Assembly: GCF_002093975.1 (NCBI RefSeq)
Contig: NZ_MSZZ01000025.1
Location: 62,001 to 126,000, forward strand
DNA: 64,000 bases
From: Thermoactinospora rubra
GTDB taxonomy: Bacteria; Actinomycetota; Actinomycetes; Streptosporangiales; Streptosporangiaceae
Direction: 5' to 3'
The position numbers were made by a program, and so were the translations under genes. A model generated the notes under the pieces. That model was not told the DNA's origin. It saw nothing but the letters and a program-made list of their open reading frames with translations, and made no database searches. Of this stretch, positions 25,363 through 33,095 are shown piece after piece. The number at the start of each line of letters is the position of its first letter. Positions within the stretch are counted from its first letter, which is position 1.

Positions 25363-25758
25363 ATGACATTCACCGAAGCCGAACTGGCGTTCCTCCGCAC
25401 GCAGCGCATCGGCCGGCTGGCGACGGTCTCGCCGGGCGGCCAGGTCCAGAACAACCCGGTCGGGTTCTTCCTCAACCCCGAGCTGGGCACCGTCGACATC
25501 GGCGGCCACAACCTGGGCGCCACCAAGAAGTTCAGGAACATCCAGGCGGGCAGCACGGTCTCGCTCGTGGTGGACGAGCTGGTGTCGACCGATCCGTGGG
25601 TCGTCCGCGGGATCGAGATCCGCGGCACCGCGCAGGCGCTGACCGGCGTCGAGCCGCCGGTGCCGTTCTTCAGCGGGGAGCTGATCCGGATCAGGCCCGT
25701 GCGGATCGTCTCGTGGGGCCTGGACGGGCCGACCGCGAGCAGGACGGTCGCCGCCTGA
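25363..25758 (+). CDS. PPOX-class F420-dependent oxidoreductase
   Basis: A 131-residue split-barrel flavin/F420-binding protein of the pyridoxamine-phosphate-oxidase superfamily. Visible features are FLRTQRIGRLATVSPGGQVQ near residue 8, NPVGFFLNPE, and the basic GGHNLGATKKFRNIQ stretch near residue 47. RPVRIVSWGLDG follows at the C-terminus. It probably reduces an enone or quinone-like compound. ATG 25363 lies seven bases past the -10 element with no ribosome site, so translation is probably leaderless. The SoxR box predicts induction by redox-active compounds. soxR itself is not in the window. Confidence 0.87.
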   Translation: MTFTEAELAFLRTQRIGRLATVSPGGQVQNNPVGFFLNPELGTVDIGGHNLGATKKFRNIQAGSTVSLVVDELVSTDPWVVRGIEIRGTAQALTGVEPPVPFFSGELIRIRPVRIVSWGLDGPTASRTVAA

Positions 25759-25795
25759 CAGGCCGTGCCTGGCGGGCGCGGGCTAGCGTGGGCGG

Positions 25796-26323
25796 ATGGT
25801 GCCTGTCTGGGTGATCAGCGGACCGCCGGGCGCGGGCAAGTCGACGGTCGCCGCCCGCCTGCTCAAGGAGCTCGACCCGGTGCCCGCGCTGCTGGAGAAG
25901 GACACGGTCTACAGCGGCTTCGTGGCCGAGGTGCTGGCGGCGTACGGCCGGCCGTACGAGGAGCGCGAGGGGCCTTGGTACGACCGGCACGTCAAACGCC
26001 ACGAGTACGCGGGCCTGGCCAGGACCGCGCGGCAGATCAGGCGGCACGGCTGCCCCGTCATGCTGGATGCGCCCTTCACCTCCGAGGTGCACGACGAGCG
26101 GCGCTGGGCGGCCTTCGTCGAGGAGCTGGGCGGGCCGCCCGTGCACCTGGTGTGGGTGCGCTACGACGGGCCGACGCTGCGCGAGCGGCTGATCGCCCGC
26201 GGGCGCGCCAGGGACGCGGCCAAGCTCGCCGACTTCGATGCGTGGCTGAAGGCGGTCAGGGCCGATGAGCCTCCGGTGGTGCCGCACCGGGAGATCGACA
26301 CGAGTCGGCCGGCAGGTCGGTGA
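25796..26323 (+). CDS. P-loop AAA-type kinase-like protein
   Basis: A 175-residue soluble P-loop protein. Walker A GPPGAGKST is at residues 9-17. A DAPFTSEVHDERRW segment near residue 98 resembles the Walker B/lid region of small kinases of the zeta-toxin/gluconate-kinase group. RLIARGRARDAAKLADF near residue 143 resembles the Arg-rich lid. ATG 25796 is seven bases after TAGCGT, so the transcript may be leaderless. The phosphorylated substrate is unknown. Its 3' end overlaps the convergent hydro-lyase gene by 68 bases. Confidence 0.78.
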   Translation: MVPVWVISGPPGAGKSTVAARLLKELDPVPALLEKDTVYSGFVAEVLAAYGRPYEEREGPWYDRHVKRHEYAGLARTARQIRRHGCPVMLDAPFTSEVHDERRWAAFVEELGGPPVHLVWVRYDGPTLRERLIARGRARDAAKLADFDAWLKAVRADEPPVVPHREIDTSRPAGR

Positions 26324-27047
26324 TGGCCATGTGCCCGGGGAGGTGGCCGATCGCGTACGGCACGCCGCCGGCCAGCACCGCGGCCTGCGGCGTCACGCCA
26401 CACGCCCAGAAGACCGGCACCTCGCCGGACCGTACCTCCACCGGGTCGCCGTAGTCGGGCGCGTCCAGGTCCCGCACGCCGATGGCCGCCGGGTCCCCGA
26501 TGTGCACGGGCCCGCCGTGCGCGCCGGGGAACAGCTCGCTGACCTGCACGGCCACGCCGACGAGCCCGGCCGGGACGGGCCGCATAGACACCACCAGCGG
26601 GCCGGCCAGCCGTCCCGCCGGGCGGCACGGGATCGACGTGCGGTACATGGGGACGTTGACGCCCTGCTCCAGGTGCCGCACCGGCACCCCGGCCGCGCGC
26701 AGCGCCTCCTCGAAGGTGAAGCTGCACCCGATGAGGAAGGCCACCAGGTCCTCCCGCCAGTGCGCCACCACCTCGCCGGTGTCGAAGCAGCCGCCGTCGC
26801 GGTAGACGCGGTAGCCCGGCAGGTCGGTGCGCAGGTCGCCCGGGAAGTGCTCGGTGCTGGTGGCGCCCGGGTCGCCGACATCCACCAGCGGGCAGGCCCG
26901 CGGGTTGCGGTGGGCGAACAGCAGCAGGTCGAAGGCGTACTCCCGGGGCACGGCGATGAGGTTGGCCTGGGTGTAGCCGGGGCACCAGCCGGCGGTGGGC
27001 ACGCGCAGGCCCGCGCGGAAGCGCAGCCTCGCCTCGTGAGGGGTCAC
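26256..27047 (-). CDS. Putative hydro-lyase, DUF1445 (D-glutamate cyclase family)
   Basis: A 263-residue protein of the DUF1445 family, some members of which cyclise D-glutamate to 5-oxo-D-proline. Conserved parts are WCPGYTQANLIAVPREYA near residue 18, LVDVGDP near residue 52, VAFLIGCSFTFEEAL near residue 100, and PCRPAGRLAGPLVVSMRP near residue 142. FWACGVTPQAA near residue 218 follows. GTG 27047 follows GAAGGAGG; the longer open frame upstream is not supported. Exact substrate is inferred from family only. Confidence 0.87.
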   Translation of the reverse strand: MTPHEARLRFRAGLRVPTAGWCPGYTQANLIAVPREYAFDLLLFAHRNPRACPLVDVGDPGATSTEHFPGDLRTDLPGYRVYRDGGCFDTGEVVAHWREDLVAFLIGCSFTFEEALRAAGVPVRHLEQGVNVPMYRTSIPCRPAGRLAGPLVVSMRPVPAGLVGVAVQVSELFPGAHGGPVHIGDPAAIGVRDLDAPDYGDPVEVRSGEVPVFWACGVTPQAAVLAGGVPYAIGHLPGHMAITDLPADSCRSPGAAPPEAHRP

Positions 27048-27066
27048 GAGTCCTCCTTCGCCGGTC

Positions 27067-27348
27067 TCATGACCATGGTGCTGTGCTGACCGACATGTTC
27101 GGGTTGTACCCGCGGCCCCGGGCGCCACGGGTCAGTACTCGGTGTCGAAGGTCTGCTCCCCCAGCGCGAAACCCTCTCCCCTGGGCCACCAGCGTCTCCA
27201 GGCTGCGCCGTACCGGCTGCTCGCCCAGGCCGGTCTGGCGGACCAGCTCGGCCACGGTGATCGGGCGGTCGTCCGCCGCCCAGGCGGCCACCGTCTCGTA
27301 GACGACGAGGTCGCGGTCGTGCAGGGCCTGCACGTCGTGGTCCTTCAT
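27067..27348 (-). CDS. Small winged-helix-like protein, apparent 3' frameshift
   Basis: A short DNA-binding-like protein. The first 55 residues (LVVYETVAAWA, ITVAELVRQTGLGEQPVRRSL) look like a complete helix-turn-helix with a conserved QPVRRSLETLV recognition segment. The annotated frame then runs through an Arg/Gly-rich tail into the next gene's promoter. Reading one base fewer in the GGGG run near 27181 gives the more protein-like ending GEGFALGEQTFDTEY with a stop at 27132. The start overlaps the upstream gene's stop by ATGA. Confidence 0.6.
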   Translation of the reverse strand: MKDHDVQALHDRDLVVYETVAAWAADDRPITVAELVRQTGLGEQPVRRSLETLVAQGRGFRAGGADLRHRVLTRGARGRGYNPNMSVSTAPWS

Positions 27349-27569
27349 CGTTGTCTCGCCCCCTCGCGCAGGCGTTCGGGGTGGACCTGGCGCTCCGGGT
27401 GGCGGCGCAGGTACTCGCTCTCCAGCTCGTTCGTGCGCGAGGTGTGCCTGGCCAGCGCGTCGTCGGAGCCGTGCAGGAACGTGTCGGTGCGGGTGGTGTG
27501 GAGGTGGCGCAGCTCGCGCAGCAGGTCTTCCTCGGACAGGTCGCGCGGATCTACTCCCATGGTTGTCAT
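27345..27569 (-). CDS. Small hypothetical protein (DUF6158-like)
   Basis: A 74-residue acidic-basic helical protein: DPRDLSEEDLLRELRHLH near residue 6, then HGSDDALARHTSRTNELE and YLRRHPERQVHPERLREG. This resembles the actinomycete DUF6158 family, small proteins of unknown function. ATG 27569 or 27560 may be the start. It shares an ATGA overlap with the small helix-turn-helix gene downstream, so the two form an operon divergent from the LysR gene. Confidence 0.7.
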   Translation of the reverse strand: MTTMGVDPRDLSEEDLLRELRHLHTTRTDTFLHGSDDALARHTSRTNELESEYLRRHPERQVHPERLREGARQR

Positions 27570-27616
27570 GCTCCGGCCCCTACCCCGCATCCCCCCGACA
27601 ATTTCTGTCACATTTC

Positions 27617-27643
27617 CTGACTTATCTGCATTGTCGATATAAC
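27617..27643 (+). promoter_or_regulatory. Putative promoter of the LysR gene
   Basis: A locally AT-rich patch contains CTGACT and TATAAC hexamers 15 bases apart, 24 bases before the LysR ATG. The short spacer leaves the assignment tentative. Confidence 0.35.
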
Positions 27644-27666
27644 ACTGGGGTCTTACCGTCCCCGAT

Positions 27667-28602
27667 ATGGACCTTGAGCTCAGGCACCTCAGGATCGTCC
27701 GGGCGGTCGCCGACGCCGGGAGCGTGAGCAAGGCGGCGACACGGCTGGGGCTGGCACAGCCCGCCCTGACCGCCCAGCTCAAGCGCATCGAACGGCTGCT
27801 CGGCGGCCCGCTGTTCGAGCGCGACAGGACCGGCGCCAGGCCCACGCCGCTCGGCGAGCTGGTGCTGGAGCGGGCGCGCGTGCTGCTCCCGGCCGCCAAG
27901 GAGCTGCAGGAGGAGGCGGCGCGCTTCGCCAGGGGCCCCTCGGCGCGCGGCTACCGGGTGGGGGCCACCAGCGGCGCCGTGCTGGGCGGCCTGGTGGAAC
28001 GGCTGGCCGCCGAGGCGCCGGTGCGCACGTCGGCCTCCTGGTCGGCCACCGAGCTGGCCACCATGTGCGAGCTGGGCCGCCTGGACTACGTGCTCGTCGG
28101 GGTGTGCGGCGACAGCCGCCCGCCGGGCGGGGCGCTCACCTGGGCCACGGTCGGCACCGACCCGGTCTTCGTGCTGCTGGGCGAATGCCACCGATTATCC
28201 GGCAAGCCCGAGCTGGACCTGGCGGACCTGGCCGCCGAGCAGTGGGCCGTCAACCCGGGGGACGGCTGCTTCGGCGACTGCTTCGCCGCCGCGTGCGCCC
28301 GCGCCGGCTTCACGCCGGGCACGATCTACGAGGCCGACGTGGCCACGTGCACCCACCTGGCGCGCGTGGGCCGCGCCGTGATCCTGTGCCAGGCCACCCA
28401 CCAGCCCGCCCCCGGGCTGGTGATGGTGCCGCTGCGCGGCGCGCCGCTGCGCTGGCGGCACGTGCTCGGCTGGCATCCGGCCACCCCGGGCGCCGCCTGG
28501 GTGCTGGCCCAGGCGCGCGAGGCGCACGCCGAGGCGGTACGGCGCAGCCCGGTGTACGCCGAATGGCTCAGCCATAACGCGGTGATAGGGGCGAACTGGT
28601 AG
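27667..28602 (+). CDS. LysR family transcriptional regulator
   Basis: A 311-residue LysR-type regulator. The N-terminal winged helix-turn-helix covers about residues 3-62 (RHLRIVRAVADAGSVSKAA, LAQPALTAQLKRIERLLGG). A linker helix with LGELVLERARVLLPAA and a periplasmic-binding-like effector domain follow. The effector region has Cys-containing stretches (VNPGDGCFGDCFAAACA, DVATCTH). It is divergent from a small two-gene operon and followed by a secreted protease gene; either could be its target. The effector is unknown. Confidence 0.9.
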   Translation: MDLELRHLRIVRAVADAGSVSKAATRLGLAQPALTAQLKRIERLLGGPLFERDRTGARPTPLGELVLERARVLLPAAKELQEEAARFARGPSARGYRVGATSGAVLGGLVERLAAEAPVRTSASWSATELATMCELGRLDYVLVGVCGDSRPPGGALTWATVGTDPVFVLLGECHRLSGKPELDLADLAAEQWAVNPGDGCFGDCFAAACARAGFTPGTIYEADVATCTHLARVGRAVILCQATHQPAPGLVMVPLRGAPLRWRHVLGWHPATPGAAWVLAQAREAHAEAVRRSPVYAEWLSHNAVIGANW

Positions 28603-28605
28603 CTC

Positions 28606-28652
28606 CTCGGCTCGCGGGGGCGCCGTTACCGTGGCGGCACCCCCCAGCCGAG
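28606..28652 (+). other. Long imperfect hairpin before the protease gene
   Basis: CTCGGCT (28606-28612) pairs with AGCCGAG (28646-28652) and an inner GGGGG-GCCG stem pairs with CGGC-CCCCC across one mismatch. It could end LysR transcription or structure the protease leader. The loop also holds a TTACCGT -10-like sequence, and the ribosome site AAGGAG directly follows. Confidence 0.4.
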
Positions 28653-28664
28653 CAAGGAGAAACC

Positions 28665-30128
28665 ATGCGACGCACCCCTGCGCTGATCGCGATCGCGATC
28701 GGCGCCTTAGTCGTGACGGCGACCCCGGCCGTCGCCGACCCCACCCCCAGCAACGCCCCCGAACCCCCCGCCGGCATGCTCGAAGCGATGCAGCGTGACC
28801 TCGGCCTCAGCGAGGACCAGGCGCGCAGGCGGCTGGCCAACGAGGCGCGCGGCAACATCGTGGCGCCCACGCTGCACAAGCAGCTGGGCGACCGCTACGC
28901 CGGCGCCTGGTACGAGGGCCCCGAGAGCGCTCTGGTCGTGGCCACGGTCTCGCAGCGCGACGTGCGCGCCATCACCCGCGCCGGCGCCGAGGCCCGGGTC
29001 GTGGCCAGGTCGCTGGCCCAGCTGGAGGCCGTCAAGACCGCCCTGGACGGGGCCCAGGCCCCCGCCTCGGTGCACAGCTGGGGCGTCTCCACCCAGGACA
29101 ACGCCGTCGTCGTGGCCGCCGCCGACGCCGCGCAGGCGCGGTCGTGGCTGGCCGCCCGCGGCGTGGACGCCTCGGCCGTCAAGATCGTCCCGTCGGCCGA
29201 GCGGCCCCGGCCCTTCGCCGACATCCGCGGCGGCGACGCCTACTACATCCCCTCCAAGGGCTACCGCTGCTCGGTGGGCTTCGCGGCGCGCCGTACCAGC
29301 GACCAGGCCCTCGGCTTCACCACCGCCGGGCACTGCGGCGACGTCGGCGACGCCACCAACGGCTACAACCAGCAGGCCCAGGGCACCTTCCGGGTCTCGT
29401 CCTTCCCCGGCAACGACTACGCCTGGGTGCAGACCAACTCCAGCTGGACGGCGCCCGGCGTGGTGAACGGCTACAGCGCCGGCATCCTGCCGGTCCGCGG
29501 CTCCACCGTCACCCAGCCGCAGGGCTCGGTCTGCCGCTCCGGCTCCACCACCCAGTGGCGCTGCGGCACGGTCACCGCGCTCAACCAGACCGTCAACTAC
29601 CCCGAGGGGACCGTCTCCGGGCTGACGCGCACCACCGCCTGCGCCGAGGGCGGCGACTCCGGCGGCGCGTTCATCTCCGGCGACCAGGCCCAGGGCATGA
29701 CCTCCGGCGGTTCGGGCAACTGCACCTCCGGCGGCGTCACGTTCTTCCAGCCGCTCAACGAGGTGCTGGGCCTGGGCTACTCGCTGGTGACCAGCGACGG
29801 GACGCCGCCGCCGACCGGGTGCCAGAACTACAACGAGAAGTACACCGGCTCGCTCAGCTCCGGCCAGAACCAGTACCAGCCCAACGGGTCCTACTACTAC
29901 GCCTCGGCCTCCGGCACGCACGCCGGCTGCCTGGACGGGCCCGACGGCACCGACTTCGACCTGTACCTGCAGCGGTGGAACGGCTCGAGCTGGTCGACCG
30001 TCGCGCAGGGCATCACCCCCAACCCCGACGAGACGATCAGCTACAACGGCAGCCCGGGCTACTACCGCTACCGGGTGCACGCCTACAGCGGCTCGGGCTC
30101 CTACACCATGGGCCTGAACCGCCCGTGA
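28665..30128 (+). CDS. Secreted S1 family serine protease (streptogrisin/alpha-lytic type) with C-terminal domain
   Basis: An exported chymotrypsin-fold protease of 487 residues. A signal peptide ends near TPAVA (residue 24). A pro-region of about 160 residues follows, as needed for folding of alpha-lytic-type enzymes. The mature domain starts near residue 186 (DIRGGDAYYI). The triad is His223 (TTAGHCG), Asp251 (NDYAWV) and Ser332 (GGDSGG), with Cys pairs 202/224, 290/300 and 326/353. After a PPPTG linker, residues 385-487 form a Tyr/Gly/Ser-rich beta domain of the pre-peptidase C-terminal type. It probably scavenges extracellular protein. Confidence 0.95.
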   Translation: MRRTPALIAIAIGALVVTATPAVADPTPSNAPEPPAGMLEAMQRDLGLSEDQARRRLANEARGNIVAPTLHKQLGDRYAGAWYEGPESALVVATVSQRDVRAITRAGAEARVVARSLAQLEAVKTALDGAQAPASVHSWGVSTQDNAVVVAAADAAQARSWLAARGVDASAVKIVPSAERPRPFADIRGGDAYYIPSKGYRCSVGFAARRTSDQALGFTTAGHCGDVGDATNGYNQQAQGTFRVSSFPGNDYAWVQTNSSWTAPGVVNGYSAGILPVRGSTVTQPQGSVCRSGSTTQWRCGTVTALNQTVNYPEGTVSGLTRTTACAEGGDSGGAFISGDQAQGMTSGGSGNCTSGGVTFFQPLNEVLGLGYSLVTSDGTPPPTGCQNYNEKYTGSLSSGQNQYQPNGSYYYASASGTHAGCLDGPDGTDFDLYLQRWNGSSWSTVAQGITPNPDETISYNGSPGYYRYRVHAYSGSGSYTMGLNRP

Positions 30129-30144
30129 CGCCCGGCTGACGCCC

Positions 30145-30184
30145 GGCCCGGGTGGGTCCTACACCTCGTACACCCACCCGGGCC
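30145..30184. terminator. Bidirectional hairpin terminator
   Basis: A perfect 13-bp stem (GGCCCGGGTGGGT, 30145-30157; complement 30172-30184) with a 14-base loop lies 16 bases past the protease stop. It contains the last codons and stop of the truncated phosphatase reading frame on the other strand. Confidence 0.75.
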
Positions 30185-30314
30185 GCCGCCGCTCGCCCAG
30201 CTCCCCGGCCAGCTCCCGGCCCCGCGGCGACAGCTCCCCCGGCAGCCATCCGGTGGCGATGCCCCGCTCGTTGTCCACGGTGATCGAGTGCGTCTCGTAG
30301 ATCAGCGTCGTCAT
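30159..30314 (-). pseudogene. Truncated histidine phosphatase remnant
   Basis: A 51-codon frame starts at ATG 30314: MTTLIYETHSITVDNERG, then IATGWLPGELSPRGRELA. This is the N-terminal phosphohistidine strand and following loop of a phosphoglycerate-mutase-like phosphatase family that normally has about 200 residues. The sequence stops after GERRRPGWVYEV inside the protease terminator hairpin, and the remaining three quarters, including the second catalytic His, is absent. It is a decayed or deleted gene; a short expressed peptide cannot be excluded. Confidence 0.65.
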
Positions 30315-30333
30315 GCCGCGAGCCTAGGGGCCT

Positions 30334-30350
30334 TGAGTAGTGCCTACTCA
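30334..30350. promoter_or_regulatory. TGAGTA-N5-TACTCA palindrome, copy 2
   Basis: TGAGTAG-tgc-CTACTCA lies between the divergent phosphatase remnant and subtilase gene. It matches 4238-4254 in both half-sites, spacing and flanking bases, which supports a shared regulator. Confidence 0.55.
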
Positions 30351-30413
30351 TGCGCTCACGGCTCCCCGGGCGTACGGTCGGCCCGACAGTAGGCCGAGGG
30401 AGGGTGACGCCCC

Positions 30414-32828
30414 ATGAGTGAGAAGCTGCTGGTCACGATCCGAAGCTCCCGGGACGCCGAGCGCGTCAGGGCGACCGGGGCCGCCGTCCTCGCCGAGTAC
30501 CCCGACGCCCTGCTCGTCCGCGCCGGCGACGACCAGTCCGCCGCGCTCGCCGGCGCCGGCCTGCAGGCCCACCCGCTGCCCGTGCCGCCGGTGCGGACGG
30601 TCAGCGCCACGTTCGACTTCGACGACGCGGTGCGGGCCGACCGGGAGGCCCCCGTCCGGACCCGCTACTTCCTCCTCCAGCTCGTCGGTCCGGCCAAGCA
30701 GGAGTGGACCGAGCGGATCGCCGCCCTCGGCGGCGTCGTGCGGGGCGGCCTGAACGGCTTTCGCCTCATCGCCGGCCTGCCTCCCGGCGCCGAGGCCGCG
30801 GTGCGCGACCTGCCGTTCGTCGAGGAGGTGGCCGCCTACCGGCCGACGATGAAGGTCTCGCCGCGGCTGCGGCCCGACGTGCCGGGCGCCGTGCTCGGCA
30901 CGGCCGCGCTGCGGGACTTCCGGCGGCTCGACGTGCTCGAGCCCGAGGGGCGCGAGCAGGTCCAGATCACGGTGTTCGACGGCGAGGACCCCGGCGAGGT
31001 GGCCGAGGCCGTCCGGGCGGAGGGCGGCGCCGTGCTGCGGGCGGCCGGGACCACCGTGGTCGCCGCGGTGCCGCCGGCCGCGCTGCCCCGCCTGGCCGAG
31101 CAGCCCGGCGTGGAGGCGATCATGCCGCACGAGTTCCCCGCGTTCACCAACGACCGGGCGGCCGCGATCATGCGGGTGCCGGTGCAGGAAGACGCCTTGG
31201 GCAAGGCGCTCACCGGCGCGGGGCAGATCGTCGGCGTCGTCGACTCCGGCTGCGACACCGGAGACCCCGCCACGCTGCACCCCGACCTGGCCGGGCGGGT
31301 GACGCTGGTCAGCTCGCCCAACGTCTTCGGGCAGTTCAGCCTCGACCCGCCGCCCTTCGACGACGGGCCGCGCGACGAGAACGGGCACGGCACCCACGTG
31401 TGCGGGTCCGTGGCGGGCAACGGCGCGGCGGCCCGCGCGGCGGGCTCGGCGGTGGTGCCCGCCGGGCTGGCGCCCGAGGCGCACCTGCACGTCATCGCGG
31501 TGGCGCAGCGCGTGACCTGGCGGCCGGAGGTGCTGGCGGAGTTCCCGGGCCTGAGCGCCTACGGGCTGTGGGGCCTGCCCCAGGACGACCTCGGCGGGCT
31601 CTTCTCGATCGCCTACGAGGCCGGGGCGCGGATCCACACGAACTCGTGGGGCGCGGCGAGCCCTTCCGTGGCCGGAACCTACGACAAGCAGGCCCGGTCG
31701 GTGGACGAGTTCATGGCGACCCACCGGGACGCCCTGGTGCTGTTCTCCGCCGGGAACGACGGCGTGGACGCCGACGGCGACGGGCACATCGACGGCGACT
31801 CCATCACCCCGCCCGCTACGGCCAAGAACTGCCTGACCGTGGGCGCCACCGAGAACCGCCGCCCGCCCGGGTCGGCCCCCCGGCCCCTCTTCGACTTCCC
31901 CTGGGCGCAGGCGCCGAAGTACCCCGGCTTCGGGAAGGCGGGCCACGTCTCGGACAACCCGGACGGCATGGCGCTGTTCTCCTCGCGCGGCCCCACGGAC
32001 GACGGCCGCGTCAAGCCCGAGGTCGTCGCGCCCGGCACCAACGTGCTGTCGGTGCGGACCGCCGCCTTCGACCCGGTCTACGCCGGGGAGGAGCCGGGCT
32101 CGCAGCCGCTGTGGGGCGACGTGGGCCCCGACGCGCCCGGGCTGCGCGGCAAGTACTGCTTCAGCGGCGGCACCAGCATGGCCACCCCGCTGGTGGCCGG
32201 GGCGACGGCGCTCGTCCGCCAGTACCTGCTCCAGGAGCGCGGCCACCACCCCTCGGGGGCGCTGCTCAAGGCGTTCCTGGTCAACGGGGCCGTGCCGGTG
32301 GCCGGGCAGTACCCCCAGGAGGTGCCGGAGGGCCCCAACAACGTCTGTGGCTTCGGCCGCGTCGACGTCACGGCCTCTGTGACGCCGAACCCGGGCGTGC
32401 GCACGCTCTTCGGCGACTTCCCCGCGCTGGCGGTGAGCAGCCTGCAGACGCGGACCTTCCGGATCTCGCCGGCCGGCGGCCCGGTCAAGGTGACGCTGGC
32501 GTGGACCGACGCGCCCAGCCCGACGGGCGCGGGCGGGCTGCAGAACTCGCTGGTCCTGCGGGTCCGGCGGGCCGAGGACGGCGCGCTGGCAGGCGGCCCG
32601 GCGCACCCGCTCGCGAGCCCGGTCGATCCGACGCAGCAGGTGGTGATCCCCGAGCCGGACGGCGACTACCTGGTCGAGGTGTCGGGCGTCAACGTCGTGG
32701 CCCGCTCCGCCGGCGAGGGCGCGCCCGCCGGCCTGGTCCAGGACTTCGCCCTCGTGGTCTCCAACGCCGTCAGCACCTTCGGCTTCCCTGACCTGCTGGA
32801 CGAGCCGGTGGAGCCGGACGCCGGGTAG
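30414..32828 (+). CDS. Subtilisin-like (S8) serine peptidase without signal peptide
   Basis: A large subtilase of 804 residues. The N-terminal 250 residues are an unusual extension resembling two propeptide-inhibitor-like repeats (VTIRSSRDAERV; then VQITVFDGEDPGEVAEAV). The catalytic domain carries Asp277 (VVDSGCD), His325 (NGHGTHVCG) and Ser588 (SGGTSMATP), with SAGNDG near residue 445. The C-terminal 150 residues form a beta-rich domain of the KP-43 type (VKVTLAWTDAPSP). No Sec or Tat signal is visible at the ATG, so it is either cytoplasmic or exported in another way. Confidence 0.92.
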   Translation: MSEKLLVTIRSSRDAERVRATGAAVLAEYPDALLVRAGDDQSAALAGAGLQAHPLPVPPVRTVSATFDFDDAVRADREAPVRTRYFLLQLVGPAKQEWTERIAALGGVVRGGLNGFRLIAGLPPGAEAAVRDLPFVEEVAAYRPTMKVSPRLRPDVPGAVLGTAALRDFRRLDVLEPEGREQVQITVFDGEDPGEVAEAVRAEGGAVLRAAGTTVVAAVPPAALPRLAEQPGVEAIMPHEFPAFTNDRAAAIMRVPVQEDALGKALTGAGQIVGVVDSGCDTGDPATLHPDLAGRVTLVSSPNVFGQFSLDPPPFDDGPRDENGHGTHVCGSVAGNGAAARAAGSAVVPAGLAPEAHLHVIAVAQRVTWRPEVLAEFPGLSAYGLWGLPQDDLGGLFSIAYEAGARIHTNSWGAASPSVAGTYDKQARSVDEFMATHRDALVLFSAGNDGVDADGDGHIDGDSITPPATAKNCLTVGATENRRPPGSAPRPLFDFPWAQAPKYPGFGKAGHVSDNPDGMALFSSRGPTDDGRVKPEVVAPGTNVLSVRTAAFDPVYAGEEPGSQPLWGDVGPDAPGLRGKYCFSGGTSMATPLVAGATALVRQYLLQERGHHPSGALLKAFLVNGAVPVAGQYPQEVPEGPNNVCGFGRVDVTASVTPNPGVRTLFGDFPALAVSSLQTRTFRISPAGGPVKVTLAWTDAPSPTGAGGLQNSLVLRVRRAEDGALAGGPAHPLASPVDPTQQVVIPEPDGDYLVEVSGVNVVARSAGEGAPAGLVQDFALVVSNAVSTFGFPDLLDEPVEPDAG

Positions 32829-32942
32829 GAAGGGCGGACTCAGGCCCACGACCCCGCCGGGACGGCGGCCTGCCACACGACCGACGGCAACGGAGATCCT
32901 TGGTCACGGCAGGGATGAGGATATGGGAGACTTCACCATTGC

Positions 32943-33016
32943 GGGGCGGTAGCTCAGCCGGTCAGAGCAGAGGACTCATAATCCTTGGGTCGTGGGTTCA
33001 AGTCCCACCCGCCCTA
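32943..33016 (+). tRNA. tRNA with CAU anticodon, probably tRNA-Ile2
   Basis: A complete 74-base cloverleaf: acceptor GGGGCGG/CCGCCCT with a G-U first pair, U8-A9, D arm GCTC/GAGC, anticodon loop CTCATAA, T arm GTGGG-TTCAAGT-CCCAC and discriminator A. CCA is not encoded. The GAGGA/TCCTT anticodon stem and TTCAAGTCC T-loop resemble tRNA-Ile2, whose C34 is changed to lysidine by TilS; elongator tRNA-Met is the alternative. Confidence 0.88.
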
Positions 33017-33095
33017 CTCGTCATCATGGTCTTGAGCTGCGGCCATGTGCCTCAGCTCACGGCGCTGCCCGCGCGCGAGTTAGGGTGGCGATGCC

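Noticed and set aside
30348..32876. 842-codon minus-strand frame
   Set aside because: Shadow of the subtilase, which has all catalytic motifs in its own frame.
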